From Planctomycetota bacterium (GTDB lineage Bacteria; Planctomycetota; Phycisphaerae; Sedimentisphaerales; Anaerobacaceae): a stretch of DNA of 45,300 nt. Each line of letters starts with the position of its first letter. Positions within the stretch are counted from its first letter, which is position 1. The DNA lies in NCBI GenBank assembly GCA_025459125.1, contig JALORE010000038.1, positions 1 through 45,300 on the forward strand, given 5' to 3'. Both the position numbers and the translations under genes were made by a program. Below the pieces are notes generated by a model that did no database searches, was not told the origin of the DNA, and worked only from the letters and a program-made list of their open reading frames with translations. Positions 31,796-41,791 of the stretch are shown in pieces.

Positions 31796-33070
31796 CTTCG
31801 GCTCTTCCAACATCTTCTTGATGAAGTCCAGGAACTGGGCGGCGTAGGCGCCGTTGGTGACCTTGTGGTCGACCGAGAGCGTCATATTCATCAGCTTGCG
31901 GACGAGAATGTTGCCGTTGTCCGGGACACAGGTGTCGGTGATGCGTCCGACGCCCAGGATGCTGCACTGGCCGGGGACGACGATCGGGATGAACGACTCG
32001 ATGCCGAAGGCGCCCAGGTTGCTGACGGTGATGCAGCCGCCCTCCAGGTCGGACAGGTCCAGCTTGTCGTTGCGGGTCCGCTCGATCAGGGCCTGGCTGT
32101 CCTGCGCGATCTGCCGGAGGTTCTTCCTGTTCACATCCTTGACCAGCGGGGCGACCAGGCCGTCCGGCACGGAGATCGCCAGCCCCACGTGAATGGCGTC
32201 GGCCAGCTTGATGACATCGCCGGCGAGCTGGCCGGTCATGAGCGGGAATTTCTCCAGGCCGGTAGCCACGGCTTTCATGATGAAATCGTTGAACGCCACT
32301 TTGACGCCGGGCGTCTCGTTCACCTTGGTACGGGCCGCGACGAGGTCCGTCATATCCACCCGGACGGTCAGGTAGAAGCAGGGGATTTCCCGCTTGGACT
32401 TGAGCATGCGTTCGGCGGTGATCCGCTGCAGGCGATTGACCGGAACGGTCGCGCCGAGCTTGGTCTCTGCGGCGGTTCTCGTAGGTTGGGCGTCCCCGCC
32501 CGACCTCGCTGGGCGACCGGGGACGGTCGCCTTCCCAGCCGCGGGCGGCTGGGCTGCACGCTTGGCCTCGGCGGCGCTGCGAATATCCACTTCCGTGATC
32601 TTGCCGGCGGGTCCGGTGCCTCGAACCGTCGCCAGATCGACGCCCAGCTCTTCCGCGAGCTTCTTGGCACGCGGCGAGACCATCATCTTGCCGGCCGGCT
32701 GCGCCGGCTCGGGCGCGACCGCCGGCGGCGTGATCGTGGTCGGCATCTGGGCTGTGGGCGCCACCAGGGCCCCGGCCGCCAGGCCCACGCCACCGGTGAG
32801 GGCCTCGACGAAGCTCATCGGTACCTGCTCGTCCTTGTCGCCGAGAACCAGCAGGGGGCCGCCCACGGGCAGCGTCTGGTTGACCTGGGCCAGGATGTAC
32901 TTGACGAAGCCGTTCGCCGGGGACTCCATCTCCAGCGTGGCCTTGTCCGTCTCGATCTCGAAGATCACGTCGCCTTTCTTGACTTCCGCCCCAACGTTCA
33001 CCAGGCATTTGACGACGGTGCCTTCTTCCATCGTCTGGCCCATCTTCGGCAGGTTGATTTCTTGCGCCAT
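31775..33070 (-). CDS. Dihydrolipoamide acyltransferase (E2) of a 2-oxoacid dehydrogenase complex
   Basis: The 431-residue E2 passes acyl groups from E1 to CoA. One lipoyl domain (residues 1-80) carries the lipoylation lysine K43 in ETDKATLE. A peripheral-subunit-binding domain spans about 129-166 (MVSPRAKKLAEELGVDL), and the catalytic domain runs from 203 to the end. Two oddities stand out. The catalytic HxxxDG motif reads HKVTNG (402-407), with Asn replacing the usual Asp. The linker at about 182-199 is encoded by a palindromic dispersed repeat. The gene follows the fused E1 gene by 36 bp on the same strand. Substrate is probably pyruvate or a similar 2-oxoacid. No E3 gene is in the window. 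Confidence 0.92.
   Translation of the reverse strand: MAQEINLPKMGQTMEEGTVVKCLVNVGAEVKKGDVIFEIETDKATLEMESPANGFVKYILAQVNQTLPVGGPLLVLGDKDEQVPMSFVEALTGGVGLAAGALVAPTAQMPTTITPPAVAPEPAQPAGKMMVSPRAKKLAEELGVDLATVRGTGPAGKITEVDIRSAAEAKRAAQPPAAGKATVPGRPARSGGDAQPTRTAAETKLGATVPVNRLQRITAERMLKSKREIPCFYLTVRVDMTDLVAARTKVNETPGVKVAFNDFIMKAVATGLEKFPLMTGQLAGDVIKLADAIHVGLAISVPDGLVAPLVKDVNRKNLRQIAQDSQALIERTRNDKLDLSDLEGGCITVSNLGAFGIESFIPIVVPGQCSILGVGRITDTCVPDNGNILVRKLMNMTLSVDHKVTNGAYAAQFLDFIKKMLEEPKQFTIHD
32481..32533. repeat. Dispersed palindromic repeat inside the E2 linker (copy 2)
   Basis: Starting with GTAGG, the element contains GGTTGGGCG-TCCC-CGCCCGACC (32484-32505, one mismatch) and then GGCGACC-GGGGAC-GGTCGCC. 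It shares its start, loop and CGGGGAC motif with the repeat at 22632-22733. On the minus strand it is read in frame, giving the Pro/Arg/Gly-rich peptide TVPGRPARSGGDAQPTRT between two E2 domains. It is thus a repeat that has become protein-coding without breaking the gene. Confidence 0.6.
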
Positions 33071-33106
33071 GTATGTCGTCCCCGTCAGAAATCCTCAATT
33101 CTTCGC

Positions 33107-35353
33107 CTACTGCCCCACAGCGTGTCTCACCGCGTCCACGATCTGCTGGACGCTCGGAATGCTGGCTTCCTCCAGCGGCTCACTCATCGGCGGCGGCACA
33201 TCCCGGGCGGCCAGATTGATCGGCCGGCAATCGAGGTAATCGAAGCCACGCGAGCCGTCGCCGAAATCGTATTCCATGACCTGAGCCGCGATTTCCCGGC
33301 CTGCGCCGCACCAGCAGAAGCCTTCGCTGACCGTAATCAGCCGCCCGGTCCTGCGGACGGACTCGGCGATCGTCTTGGTGTCCAGGGGTTTGAGCGTCCG
33401 CACGTCGATCACCTCGGCGTCGAGGCCGTGTTTCTCCGCGAGGATCTTGGCGGCATCCAGGGCCCGCATGGCCATCCGGCAGTAGCTGACGATGGTCGCA
33501 TCGTGGCCCGGTCGCTTGATGTCCGCAACCCCGAGCGGGATGATGTAGTCGTCCGTCGGCACCGGGCCGGTCTGGCCGTAGGTCGCTTTGTGCTCAATGA
33601 AGACCACGGGGTTATCGCTGCGGATCGCCGCCTTGAGGAGGCCCTTGGCATCGTAGGGTGTCGAGGGCATGACCACGTACAAGCCGGGCGTGTGCATCAG
33701 CCAGGCTTCGAGCGATTCCGAGTGGTGGGCGGCGATGCACCGGCCCACGCCACCCTCCGTGCGCAGGACCATCGAGACCTTGGCTTTACCGCCGAACATG
33801 TAGCGGTTGTAGGCGCCCACATGCACCAACTGATCCATGGCGATGGTCACGAAATCGACGTACATAATCTCGGCAATCGGCCGCAGGCCGCGGAGGGCCG
33901 CGCCCACGGCGGCGCCGGCGATGGCGGCCTCCGAGATCGCGGTGTCGATCACCCGTTCCTGGCCGAACTCCTGGAGCAGCCCGCGGGTCGCCGCGTAGGC
34001 GCCGCCGTAGAGACCGACGTCCTCGCCGAAGACGAAGACGCGGGAATCGCGCCGCATCTCTTCCGCCTGGGCGAGCGCGAGCGCCTGGGCAATGGTCAGG
34101 ACATCCATGCCGAACTGGGACTTGATCTGGGTCTTGGCCTGGTCGGCCGCCTCTTTCTTGGTCTTGGCGGTTGAGGCGGCGACCAGCTTCTGGAACGCCT
34201 CCGTCGCCTCCCGAACCTTCTCGGCCGTGCCCCGGGCGTTCTCGACCACGTGGGCCGGATAGCTCTCCGGCACATACACGTCCTTGTCGACATCGGCCGG
34301 GTTCGGCAGCGGACTGTTCAGGGCGAACTGCGTCGCCGCCTCGATCGTGGCAAACGCCCTATCCTTGATCCCATCCAATTCCTGTTCGGGGCAGTGTCCC
34401 TCCGAAACGAGCTTGCCCCGCAGGACGGTGATCGGGTCGCGGTCGTGCCAGGCCTTCTCCTCGGCCTTGGTCCGGTACTCGCGCGGGTCGTTGCGGCTGT
34501 GGCCGTACCACCGGTAGGTCTTGCACTCGACCATCGTCATCTGCTGCTCTGTGCGGGCGCGCTCGACTGCCTTGCGAATCGCGTGATAGACCGCCACGAC
34601 ATCCATCCCGTCCACGATCATGCCCGGGACGTTGTAGGCGGCGGACCGCACGGCGATGTCTCCGATGCTGCTCGCGCAGCGGGTTCCTGGGACGGGGCTG
34701 CCCGAGAACGGCACGCTCATGCCGTAGAGATTGTTCTCGATGACTGCCACGAGCGGCACCTTCAACGTCGCGGCCATGTTCATGGACTCGTGGAAGGTAC
34801 CGGTGTTGCAGGAGCCATCCCCGAAGAACGAGATCACGACTTTGCCGCTTTTCTTGAATTTCTCCGCCAGGGCCGCGCCGACCGCTGGAGGTTGGTTGCC
34901 GCCGACGATGCCGGTGGAACCGAGGTTGTTCTGCTTCTCCACCTCGGCGATGTGCATCGAGCCGCCCCGGCCCTTGCAGTAACCGGTCTCTTTGCCCATC
35001 AGCTCGGCCATCATGGCGTTCCAGTGGTCCTGCCGATCCTGCTCGCAGTCGCAGTACTTGTTGCCGATGGCTCCGCAGTGACCATGACCCCGGTGCGTCG
35101 AGCCGATGACGTCGCCCCGCTCGATGGCCGCAATGGCCCCGGTGGCGATCGCCTCCTGGCCGGCGTAGAGGTGCGAGGCCCCCTTGATGATGTTCTGCCC
35201 GAGGAGGTCATAGACCTTCTCCTCGAAGAACCGAATCTCGTAAATCGTGCGGAGCCAATCCTTTACGTCCGCCAATGTGACGGTACCCGCCCGGATCAGA
35301 TCCTTCACCGTGGGAGCGGCCTTCGTGCGTGTATCCTCGACCGAGAAACTCAT
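33107..35353 (-). CDS. Fused E1 alpha-beta of a 2-oxoacid dehydrogenase complex
   Basis: A 748-residue protein that joins the two thiamine-diphosphate-dependent E1 chains. Residues 1-400 are the alpha part, with the TPP-binding motif GDG at 178-180 and NN about 30 residues later, and the phosphorylation-loop-like YRWYGHSRNDPREYR. Residues about 415-748 are the beta part, with FGEDVGLYGGAYAATRGL and VIDTAISEAAIAG. The enzyme decarboxylates a 2-oxoacid and reductively acylates lipoyl-E2, encoded next. I chose the ATG at 35353 (MSFSVEDTRTKAAP) because it has a GAGGAG-like site upstream and the expected length. A longer open frame upstream has no homology and would overlap the divergent gene. Confidence 0.93.
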   Translation of the reverse strand: MSFSVEDTRTKAAPTVKDLIRAGTVTLADVKDWLRTIYEIRFFEEKVYDLLGQNIIKGASHLYAGQEAIATGAIAAIERGDVIGSTHRGHGHCGAIGNKYCDCEQDRQDHWNAMMAELMGKETGYCKGRGGSMHIAEVEKQNNLGSTGIVGGNQPPAVGAALAEKFKKSGKVVISFFGDGSCNTGTFHESMNMAATLKVPLVAVIENNLYGMSVPFSGSPVPGTRCASSIGDIAVRSAAYNVPGMIVDGMDVVAVYHAIRKAVERARTEQQMTMVECKTYRWYGHSRNDPREYRTKAEEKAWHDRDPITVLRGKLVSEGHCPEQELDGIKDRAFATIEAATQFALNSPLPNPADVDKDVYVPESYPAHVVENARGTAEKVREATEAFQKLVAASTAKTKKEAADQAKTQIKSQFGMDVLTIAQALALAQAEEMRRDSRVFVFGEDVGLYGGAYAATRGLLQEFGQERVIDTAISEAAIAGAAVGAALRGLRPIAEIMYVDFVTIAMDQLVHVGAYNRYMFGGKAKVSMVLRTEGGVGRCIAAHHSESLEAWLMHTPGLYVVMPSTPYDAKGLLKAAIRSDNPVVFIEHKATYGQTGPVPTDDYIIPLGVADIKRPGHDATIVSYCRMAMRALDAAKILAEKHGLDAEVIDVRTLKPLDTKTIAESVRRTGRLITVSEGFCWCGAGREIAAQVMEYDFGDGSRGFDYLDCRPINLAARDVPPPMSEPLEEASIPSVQQIVDAVRHAVGQ

Positions 35354-35479
35354 GCAGCGACTCCTCAAATGGACTGATTGGGGTTCCCAGCCGCGACCGG
35401 TCGCGTTGGGGGGCCCTGCTCGCCCCCCGGGAGCGGCCATCGACCAGACAGCCTGCGCAGGGGGCATTGAAAACATGCT

Positions 35480-35508
35480 ACTATACCACAGGGTGACCCC
35501 TTCGGCAA
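35480..35508 (-). promoter_or_regulatory. Sigma-70-like promoter for the E1-E2 transcript
   Basis: On the minus strand TTGCCG (35503-35508) and TATAGT (35480-35485) are 17 bases apart, giving a leader of about 120 bases before the E1 start. The -10 element matches consensus at five of six positions. It lies in the intergenic space between the divergent E1 and DUF3788 genes. Confidence 0.45.
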
Positions 35509-35650
35509 GCGTCTCGCCCTTTTTTGACCGGGGTACCCCAGGGGGCTTGTCCCGGCCCGTCCGGACCCTACAATGGGATGGACGCAAGGGGTTGGACGCC
35601 GAAGACTTGTTCGGCCTTTCTGTTGTCAGTGCTTTTGTGGGAGAAATCAC

Positions 35651-36094
35651 GTGCGTGAAATTCGTGAGCGGATGGTCGATCGCGGTCAGGAGCCCGACGC
35701 CGCGAGTGTAGCGAAGTGGCTGGGAGTGAAGGAGTACCGGCGCTGGGCGCGCCTGGTGGAACTCATCGAGAGCAACTACCCGCATGTCTTCGTACCGGAC
35801 TGGATCTATGGGGGCAAGAAGTACGGGTGGGCCCTGCGCTTCAAGAAGTCCAAGTCGTTCTGCACGCTGATTCCCGAACGCCACCAGCTCGTCGTTCAGA
35901 TCGTCTTTGGCGCCGAGGAACGTGCGACGGCGGAGAAGATCCTGCCTGAGCTGAGCCCGGATGTTTGCCGGGCGTATGCGGGCGCGACGACCTACCATGA
36001 TGGCAAATGGCTGGCGCTGGCGGTCGATCACGACGAGATTCTGGCCGACATTGAGAAACTGCTCGCCGTCAAGCGCAAACCAAAACGCGTCTGA
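35651..36094 (+). CDS. DUF3788 family protein
   Basis: A 147-residue cytoplasmic protein. The segment PDWIYGGKKYGWALRFKKSKSFCTLIPE is split here around the usual DUF3788 core: aromatic residues, GGKKYGW, then a basic strand and CTLxP. FGAEERATAEKILPELS also fits the family, whose function is unknown. I place the start at GTG 35651 because GGGAGA lies eight bases upstream. The ATG at 35573 would add 26 unlikely residues rich in Cys and Arg. It is divergent from E1 and followed by 175 bp without a gene before the hydrolase cluster. Confidence 0.8.
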   Translation: MREIRERMVDRGQEPDAASVAKWLGVKEYRRWARLVELIESNYPHVFVPDWIYGGKKYGWALRFKKSKSFCTLIPERHQLVVQIVFGAEERATAEKILPELSPDVCRAYAGATTYHDGKWLALAVDHDEILADIEKLLAVKRKPKRV

Positions 36095-36269
36095 GGAGCC
36101 GTTCATGGACGCGCGTCTGGCATGATGGATAGGCCAACCGATTGCGTTTGACCCCGGCGGGCCCGGGACGTAGAATTCGACCCGCCAAGGTGGTCCGCGG
36201 AGCAGCCGGGGACCCCGTGGCGCCAGGGTGAATTGACCCGCACTAAGCACAGAAGAAGGAGAGTCCCTT

Positions 36270-37709
36270 ATGCTCAGTGGGACGGTGGATCGGTCAACAC
36301 GCCGGGGAAATCGGATCGTGGTTTGTGTGTCGGCGCTGGTATTGTTGGCGTCGTTGTCCGCGGGCGCGGCGAATGAGTCCGCGGTGGGGTCTTCGCAGGG
36401 GGGGCTCAAGATCTTCGAGAACCAGCGGTTCCTGGTCCACGAGGATGGCCGGCCGTTCTTCTATCTCGGGGATACCGCGTGGGAGTTGTTTCATCGGCTC
36501 AACCGGGAGGAGGCGGACCGGTACCTGGAGAACCGGGCGAAGAAGGGGTTCTCCGTGATTCAGGCGGTGGTCGTGGCGGAACTGGATGGGCTCAAGACGC
36601 CCAATGCGTATGGACATACGCCATTCCGGGACATGGACAGCCGCAAGCCCAACGAGGACTACTTCACGCACGTGGACTACATTGTCAACAAGGCGGCGGC
36701 GCTCGGCCTGTACATCGGCATGCTGCCGTCCTGGGGACGCTGGGTGGGCGGTGCGGATGCGGGCCGGCCGGACAGTGACTTCTTCAACGCAGGCAATGCC
36801 GCCGACTATGGGCGTTTCCTCGCCCGCCGGTACGCCAATCAGCCGATCATCTGGATTCTCGGTGGCGACCGCCTGGCGGATACCACCGCGGCCGTGTGGG
36901 GCGAAATGGCCCGGGGCATCCGCGACGTGGTGGGTGACCGGCAACTGATCACGTTTCATCCCCGTGGTGGCCGGAGTTCCTCGCAATGGTTCCATGACGC
37001 CGACTGGTTGGACTTCCACATGCTCCAGAGCGGTCACAGTGCCCAGAGCACCAACTATGTGCCCATCGAGCGCGACTACGCCCTCCAGCCGCCGAAGCCG
37101 ACGTTTGACGGCGAGCCCGCCTATGAGTATCCGCCCGACGCCCTGCCCGCGAAGCGGCCGGTCGGCGCCTTGCAGGTCCGCCGCAACGCCTACTGGGCCG
37201 TCTTCGCCGGCGCGCATGGCCATACGTACGGCACGCATCCGATCTGGCAGATGTACGATGAGGGGCGTAAGCCGCTGTGGGAGGTGGTCACGCCCTGGCA
37301 CCGGGCGCTCGACCTGCCCGGCGCGACGCAGTTGATCTACCTCAAACGCCTGATGTTGAGCCGGCCCTACGTTACGCGGATCCCCGATCAGAGCGCGATC
37401 CTTTCGGAGCCCCCGCAAGGCGTGGAACACGTGCAGGTAACGCGTGATGGGCGGCCGGGACAGGATGACGCGACGTACCTCCTGGCCTACTTCCCATGCC
37501 ATCATCGGTTGACTTTCAACACCGGGCGAATCGCCGGGACGACCCTGCACGGCTGGTGGTACAATCCCCGCACCGGCACGGCGACCTCGCTCGGCGAGAT
37601 GGACAACGCCAAGCGCATGGAGTTCGCACCGCCGACCAATGTCCCGGGCGAAGACTGGGTGCTGGTGCTCGACGACGCCGCGAAGGAGTATGCCGCGCCC
37701 GGGATGTGA
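36270..37709 (+). CDS. Secreted GH140-like (DUF4038) glycoside hydrolase, paralogue 1
   Basis: The 479-residue protein has a signal peptide (hydrophobic core [15 protein letters not shown]). A DUF4038 TIM barrel starts at about residue 45 ([20 protein letters not shown]). The C-terminal domain is of the PF12904 type ([23 protein letters not shown]). In the apiosidase family GH140 the catalytic acids are an Asp and a Glu about 95 residues apart. The candidates here are D200 in ILGGDR and E282 in DGEPAYE. The substrate cannot be read from the sequence. AAGGAGAG precedes the ATG. A close paralogue follows 65 bp downstream, so the pair arose by tandem duplication. Confidence 0.85.
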   Translation: MLSGTVDRSTRRGNRIVVCVSALVLLASLSAGAANESAVGSSQGGLKIFENQRFLVHEDGRPFFYLGDTAWELFHRLNREEADRYLENRAKKGFSVIQAVVVAELDGLKTPNAYGHTPFRDMDSRKPNEDYFTHVDYIVNKAAALGLYIGMLPSWGRWVGGADAGRPDSDFFNAGNAADYGRFLARRYANQPIIWILGGDRLADTTAAVWGEMARGIRDVVGDRQLITFHPRGGRSSSQWFHDADWLDFHMLQSGHSAQSTNYVPIERDYALQPPKPTFDGEPAYEYPPDALPAKRPVGALQVRRNAYWAVFAGAHGHTYGTHPIWQMYDEGRKPLWEVVTPWHRALDLPGATQLIYLKRLMLSRPYVTRIPDQSAILSEPPQGVEHVQVTRDGRPGQDDATYLLAYFPCHHRLTFNTGRIAGTTLHGWWYNPRTGTATSLGEMDNAKRMEFAPPTNVPGEDWVLVLDDAAKEYAAPGM

Positions 37710-37774
37710 GAATAGCGAGGCCGGCCGGAGCGTCTTTCCGGAGAAGATACTGCCATGACTATAAGGAGAAGGCC

Positions 37775-39220
<1,446 letters not shown>

Positions 39221-39276
39221 GCGGGGATGGTGAACTCGGCTGAGCTTCCCGGAGTCGAACGATGAAGCTGTCAATT

Positions 39277-39390
39277 CCGGGTGACAGCCTCAAGGCCGCA
39301 GGCCTTGGTGTGTAGTGTGCCCGTAAGGGCATATCGGATCGCGCCTCACGGCGTCACTGCAAACAAGCTGTGCTTGAGGCTGCCACCCGG
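39277..39390. ncRNA. Intergenic element with cloverleaf-like folding potential
   Basis: CCGGGTGACAGCCTCAA (39277-39293) pairs with TTGAGGCTGCCACCCGG (39374-39390), 16 of 17 positions matching. Inside lie AAGGCC-GCA-GGCCTT, then a six-pair stem GTAGTG/CACTGC. That stem encloses TGCCC-GTAA-GGGCA, with a GNRA-type loop, and CGCC-TCAC-GGCG. The element occupies half of the 219-bp gap between the second GH140-like gene and the GH16 gene. It is not a tRNA. It may be a structured RNA or cis element in the mRNA, or a mobile palindromic repeat. The fold potential is seen directly; a function is not. Confidence 0.5.
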
Positions 39391-39439
39391 ACAACTCGGG
39401 GCTTTTCATATACCCTCTTCAGGGCAGGGAGAACGATGC

Positions 39440-40327
39440 ATGCGACGATTCGTTGCATTGTTGGCACTCGGCGTGGTGACTTTGGTACAGGGGCAACCGG
39501 TTCCGGAGGCTGCCCGCACGGCGACGCCCAGCCAGTGGACCCGGGTCGGACCGCTGGGGGAGACGCCCAAACGGCTCACCGATTCGTTGCCGCTGTCCCA
39601 TCAGTCGGATACCGGAGTCTGGACCAAGTACGAGCCGATGAGCGACGAATTTGAAGCCGGCGCCCTAGATACGCAGAAGTGGATTCGCAACATGTCGTGG
39701 TGGAAGGGCAGGCAGCCGGCCTTCTTCAAGGCGGAGAATGTCACGGTCGAGAAGGGCCAATTGTTGCTGACGATGCGTAAGGAAGCGGTGCCCGAGGAGT
39801 TCGCCAAGCAGGGCTACCTTGACTACACCTCCGCTGCGGTGCACAGCCGGGACCGCACCTGCTATGGCTACTTCGAGGTCAAGGCCCGGCCGATGGACTC
39901 CGGTGGCTCCAGCTCGTTCTGGTTCCAGCAGGACACCACGCCCGGCTGGTCGACGGAGATTGACGTGTTCGAGATCGGCGGCAAGGCGAAGGGCCACGAG
40001 AACAAGTACCACATGAACCTGCATGTCTTTCGCACGCCGGCCGAGAAGCGCCACTGGTCTGTCGGCGCGGATTGGGACGCTCCCTGGCGGCTGGCGGATG
40101 ACTTTCACGTGTATGGCCTGGAATGGGACAAGGAGTTGATCCGGTACTACGTCGACGGCGTGCTCGTCCGGCGGGTCCAGAACACGCACTGGCATCAGCC
40201 GCTGTACCTGATCTTCGACAGCGAGACCATGCCCAAGTGGTTCGGCATGCCGGACGACCAGGACCTGCCGTCCACGTTCCATGTCGAGTACGTCCGGGCC
40301 TGGAAGAAGCAGAGCCCGGACCGTTGA
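39440..40327 (+). CDS. Secreted GH16 family glycoside hydrolase
   Basis: A 295-residue protein with a signal peptide (MRRFVALLALGVVTLVQG). Its jelly-roll catalytic domain carries the GH16 signature EIDVFE, giving nucleophile E173, assisting D175 and acid/base E178. The segments YTSAAVHSRDRTCYGYFEVKA, FHVYGLEWDKELIRYYVDG and PLYLIFDSET are typical of the agarase, carrageenase and porphyranase-like branches. The exact substrate is undetermined, but a beta-linked galactan or glucan is expected. I chose the ATG at 39440, which has GGGAGA upstream and yields a signal peptide. It is followed 26 bp later by the Tat-exported hydrolase, so both are likely in one operon. Confidence 0.88.
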   Translation: MRRFVALLALGVVTLVQGQPVPEAARTATPSQWTRVGPLGETPKRLTDSLPLSHQSDTGVWTKYEPMSDEFEAGALDTQKWIRNMSWWKGRQPAFFKAENVTVEKGQLLLTMRKEAVPEEFAKQGYLDYTSAAVHSRDRTCYGYFEVKARPMDSGGSSSFWFQQDTTPGWSTEIDVFEIGGKAKGHENKYHMNLHVFRTPAEKRHWSVGADWDAPWRLADDFHVYGLEWDKELIRYYVDGVLVRRVQNTHWHQPLYLIFDSETMPKWFGMPDDQDLPSTFHVEYVRAWKKQSPDR

Positions 40328-40353
40328 GTTCGGACCTGTTCAGGAGAATCGCA

Positions 40354-41778
40354 ATGGATCGGAAAGGACAGGGCATGAACGGCGCTCTGAGCCGGCGGCA
40401 GTTCCTCACGCGGCAAGGTATTGCGGTGGGCGGCATTGCCGCCGCCTGGTTGCTGGATGAGGCCAGACTGCACGCGGATTCCGCTGCAGCGAAGGCCCCG
40501 GACTCGAAGAACGACGTTGTTTTCCCCCTGAAGATCAGCCGGAACCACCGCTACCTGGTGGACTCGCGCGGCAGACCGTTCTTCCTGCTGGGCGATACGC
40601 CGTGGTTTCTTCAGAAGGTCCCGCTCGAGGATGTTCGCCGGGTCCTGGAGGACCGGAGGGCCAAGGGGTTCAACACCCTGTTCCTGGAGATCCTGGATGA
40701 CAGCCGGCTGCCCTCGCGCGATGCCTACGGCAACGTGGCGTTCGAGCCCCCACTGGATATCACCCGCCCGCTGGAGGCGTACTGGCGCTACGCGGATGCG
40801 GTCATGGACGAGGTCACCAGGTATGGCTCCTTCATCATTATGTCCGATCTCTGGTACGGGGCCGGCAAAGGGCTCTGGATGCATCACGTCATGCCCGAAA
40901 GTGCCCGGATCTACGGCCATTTCCTGGGCCGGCGCTACGCCCGCTTCCAGAACCTGATGTGGATGCACGTGGGCGACCGCAACCCCGATCAGCGGCTGTT
41001 CGACTCTGCGAACGAGCTGGCCCGTGCGATTCAAAAGGAGGCGCCGCACCACCTGCATACAGCCCACCTGCAGCACGAGTATTCCAGTGCCGACTTCTTT
41101 AATGCCGAGCCGTGGTTGGACGTGAACATGGCCTACACCTACGGGGCCTCCTCTCTCCAGGTGACGAAGGAGTATCAGCGGAAGGACCCCATCCGCCCGG
41201 TCATTCTCGGGGAGACCGGCTACGAGAAGGAGCCCAACGCGATCGAGTTGTTGCCCGACGCCAAGAAGGGGGATCTCTGGACGCCGTATCGCATCCGGCG
41301 CAATGCCTGGTGGGCGATCCTCTCCGGCGCGTGCGGCTACTGCGCCGGCACGCGCTTGTGGCGGTACGAGCCCACTTGGCGGGAGGTCCTGAACGTCGAA
41401 TCCGTCCGGCAAGCCCCGCTGATCCGGCGGCTGCTGGAGCCTCGGCCCTGGTGGCGGTTGGCTCCGGACACGCAGCATGAGCTGGTCACGGCCGGTCATG
41501 GCCAATCGAAACAGGCCGACCACGTGGCCGCGGCACTTGCAGAGGATGGCGCGCTGGCGATTGCGTATCTGCCCGGTCCAGGGACGATTCAGGTGGCCTT
41601 AAGCCGGTTGCGCGGCCGTGTCGAGGCTTCATGGTTCGACCCGACCAGCGGGCAGTCCACGTCCGTCGAGGGTTCGCCCTTCGACAACCAAGGCGGTCAC
41701 GGTTTCACGGCGCCGGGCAAGAACAGCGCCGGCGAAGGCGATTGGGTCCTGGTTCTCGAAACGTCCACACGTAATTGA
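40354..41778 (+). CDS. Tat-exported GH140-like (DUF4038) glycoside hydrolase
   Basis: The 474-residue protein begins with a twin-arginine signal (SRRQFLTRQGIAVGGIAAAW). The DUF4038 barrel starts near residue 60 (NHRYLVDSRGRPFFLLGDTP). Candidate catalytic acids are D208 in HVGDRNPD and E287 in LGETGYEKEP, with the same spacing as in the two tandem paralogues. The C terminus again looks like PF12904 (SWFDPTSGQSTS, DWVLVLE). It is clearly more distant from the tandem pair than they are from each other. Use of the Tat route here but Sec for the neighbours is notable. AGGAG lies eight bases upstream of the ATG. Confidence 0.85.
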   Translation: MDRKGQGMNGALSRRQFLTRQGIAVGGIAAAWLLDEARLHADSAAAKAPDSKNDVVFPLKISRNHRYLVDSRGRPFFLLGDTPWFLQKVPLEDVRRVLEDRRAKGFNTLFLEILDDSRLPSRDAYGNVAFEPPLDITRPLEAYWRYADAVMDEVTRYGSFIIMSDLWYGAGKGLWMHHVMPESARIYGHFLGRRYARFQNLMWMHVGDRNPDQRLFDSANELARAIQKEAPHHLHTAHLQHEYSSADFFNAEPWLDVNMAYTYGASSLQVTKEYQRKDPIRPVILGETGYEKEPNAIELLPDAKKGDLWTPYRIRRNAWWAILSGACGYCAGTRLWRYEPTWREVLNVESVRQAPLIRRLLEPRPWWRLAPDTQHELVTAGHGQSKQADHVAAALAEDGALAIAYLPGPGTIQVALSRLRGRVEASWFDPTSGQSTSVEGSPFDNQGGHGFTAPGKNSAGEGDWVLVLETSTRN

Positions 41779-41791
41779 GGGGGATGCAACG

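Noticed and set aside
31781-34174. A roughly 800-codon plus-strand frame opposite E2 and E1
   Set aside because: Composition is His/Asp/Arg/Leu-rich without any recognisable motif, and both minus-strand genes beneath it are clear enzymes.
35354-36409. Upstream extension of the E1 gene to 1100 codons
   Set aside because: The extra part has no homology, overlaps the divergent DUF3788 gene and a likely promoter, and the start at 35353 gives the normal enzyme length.
39277-39390. tRNA gene
   Set aside because: The fold looks cloverleaf-like, but the outer stem is 17 bp and there are no conserved D-loop or T-loop bases and no CCA end.
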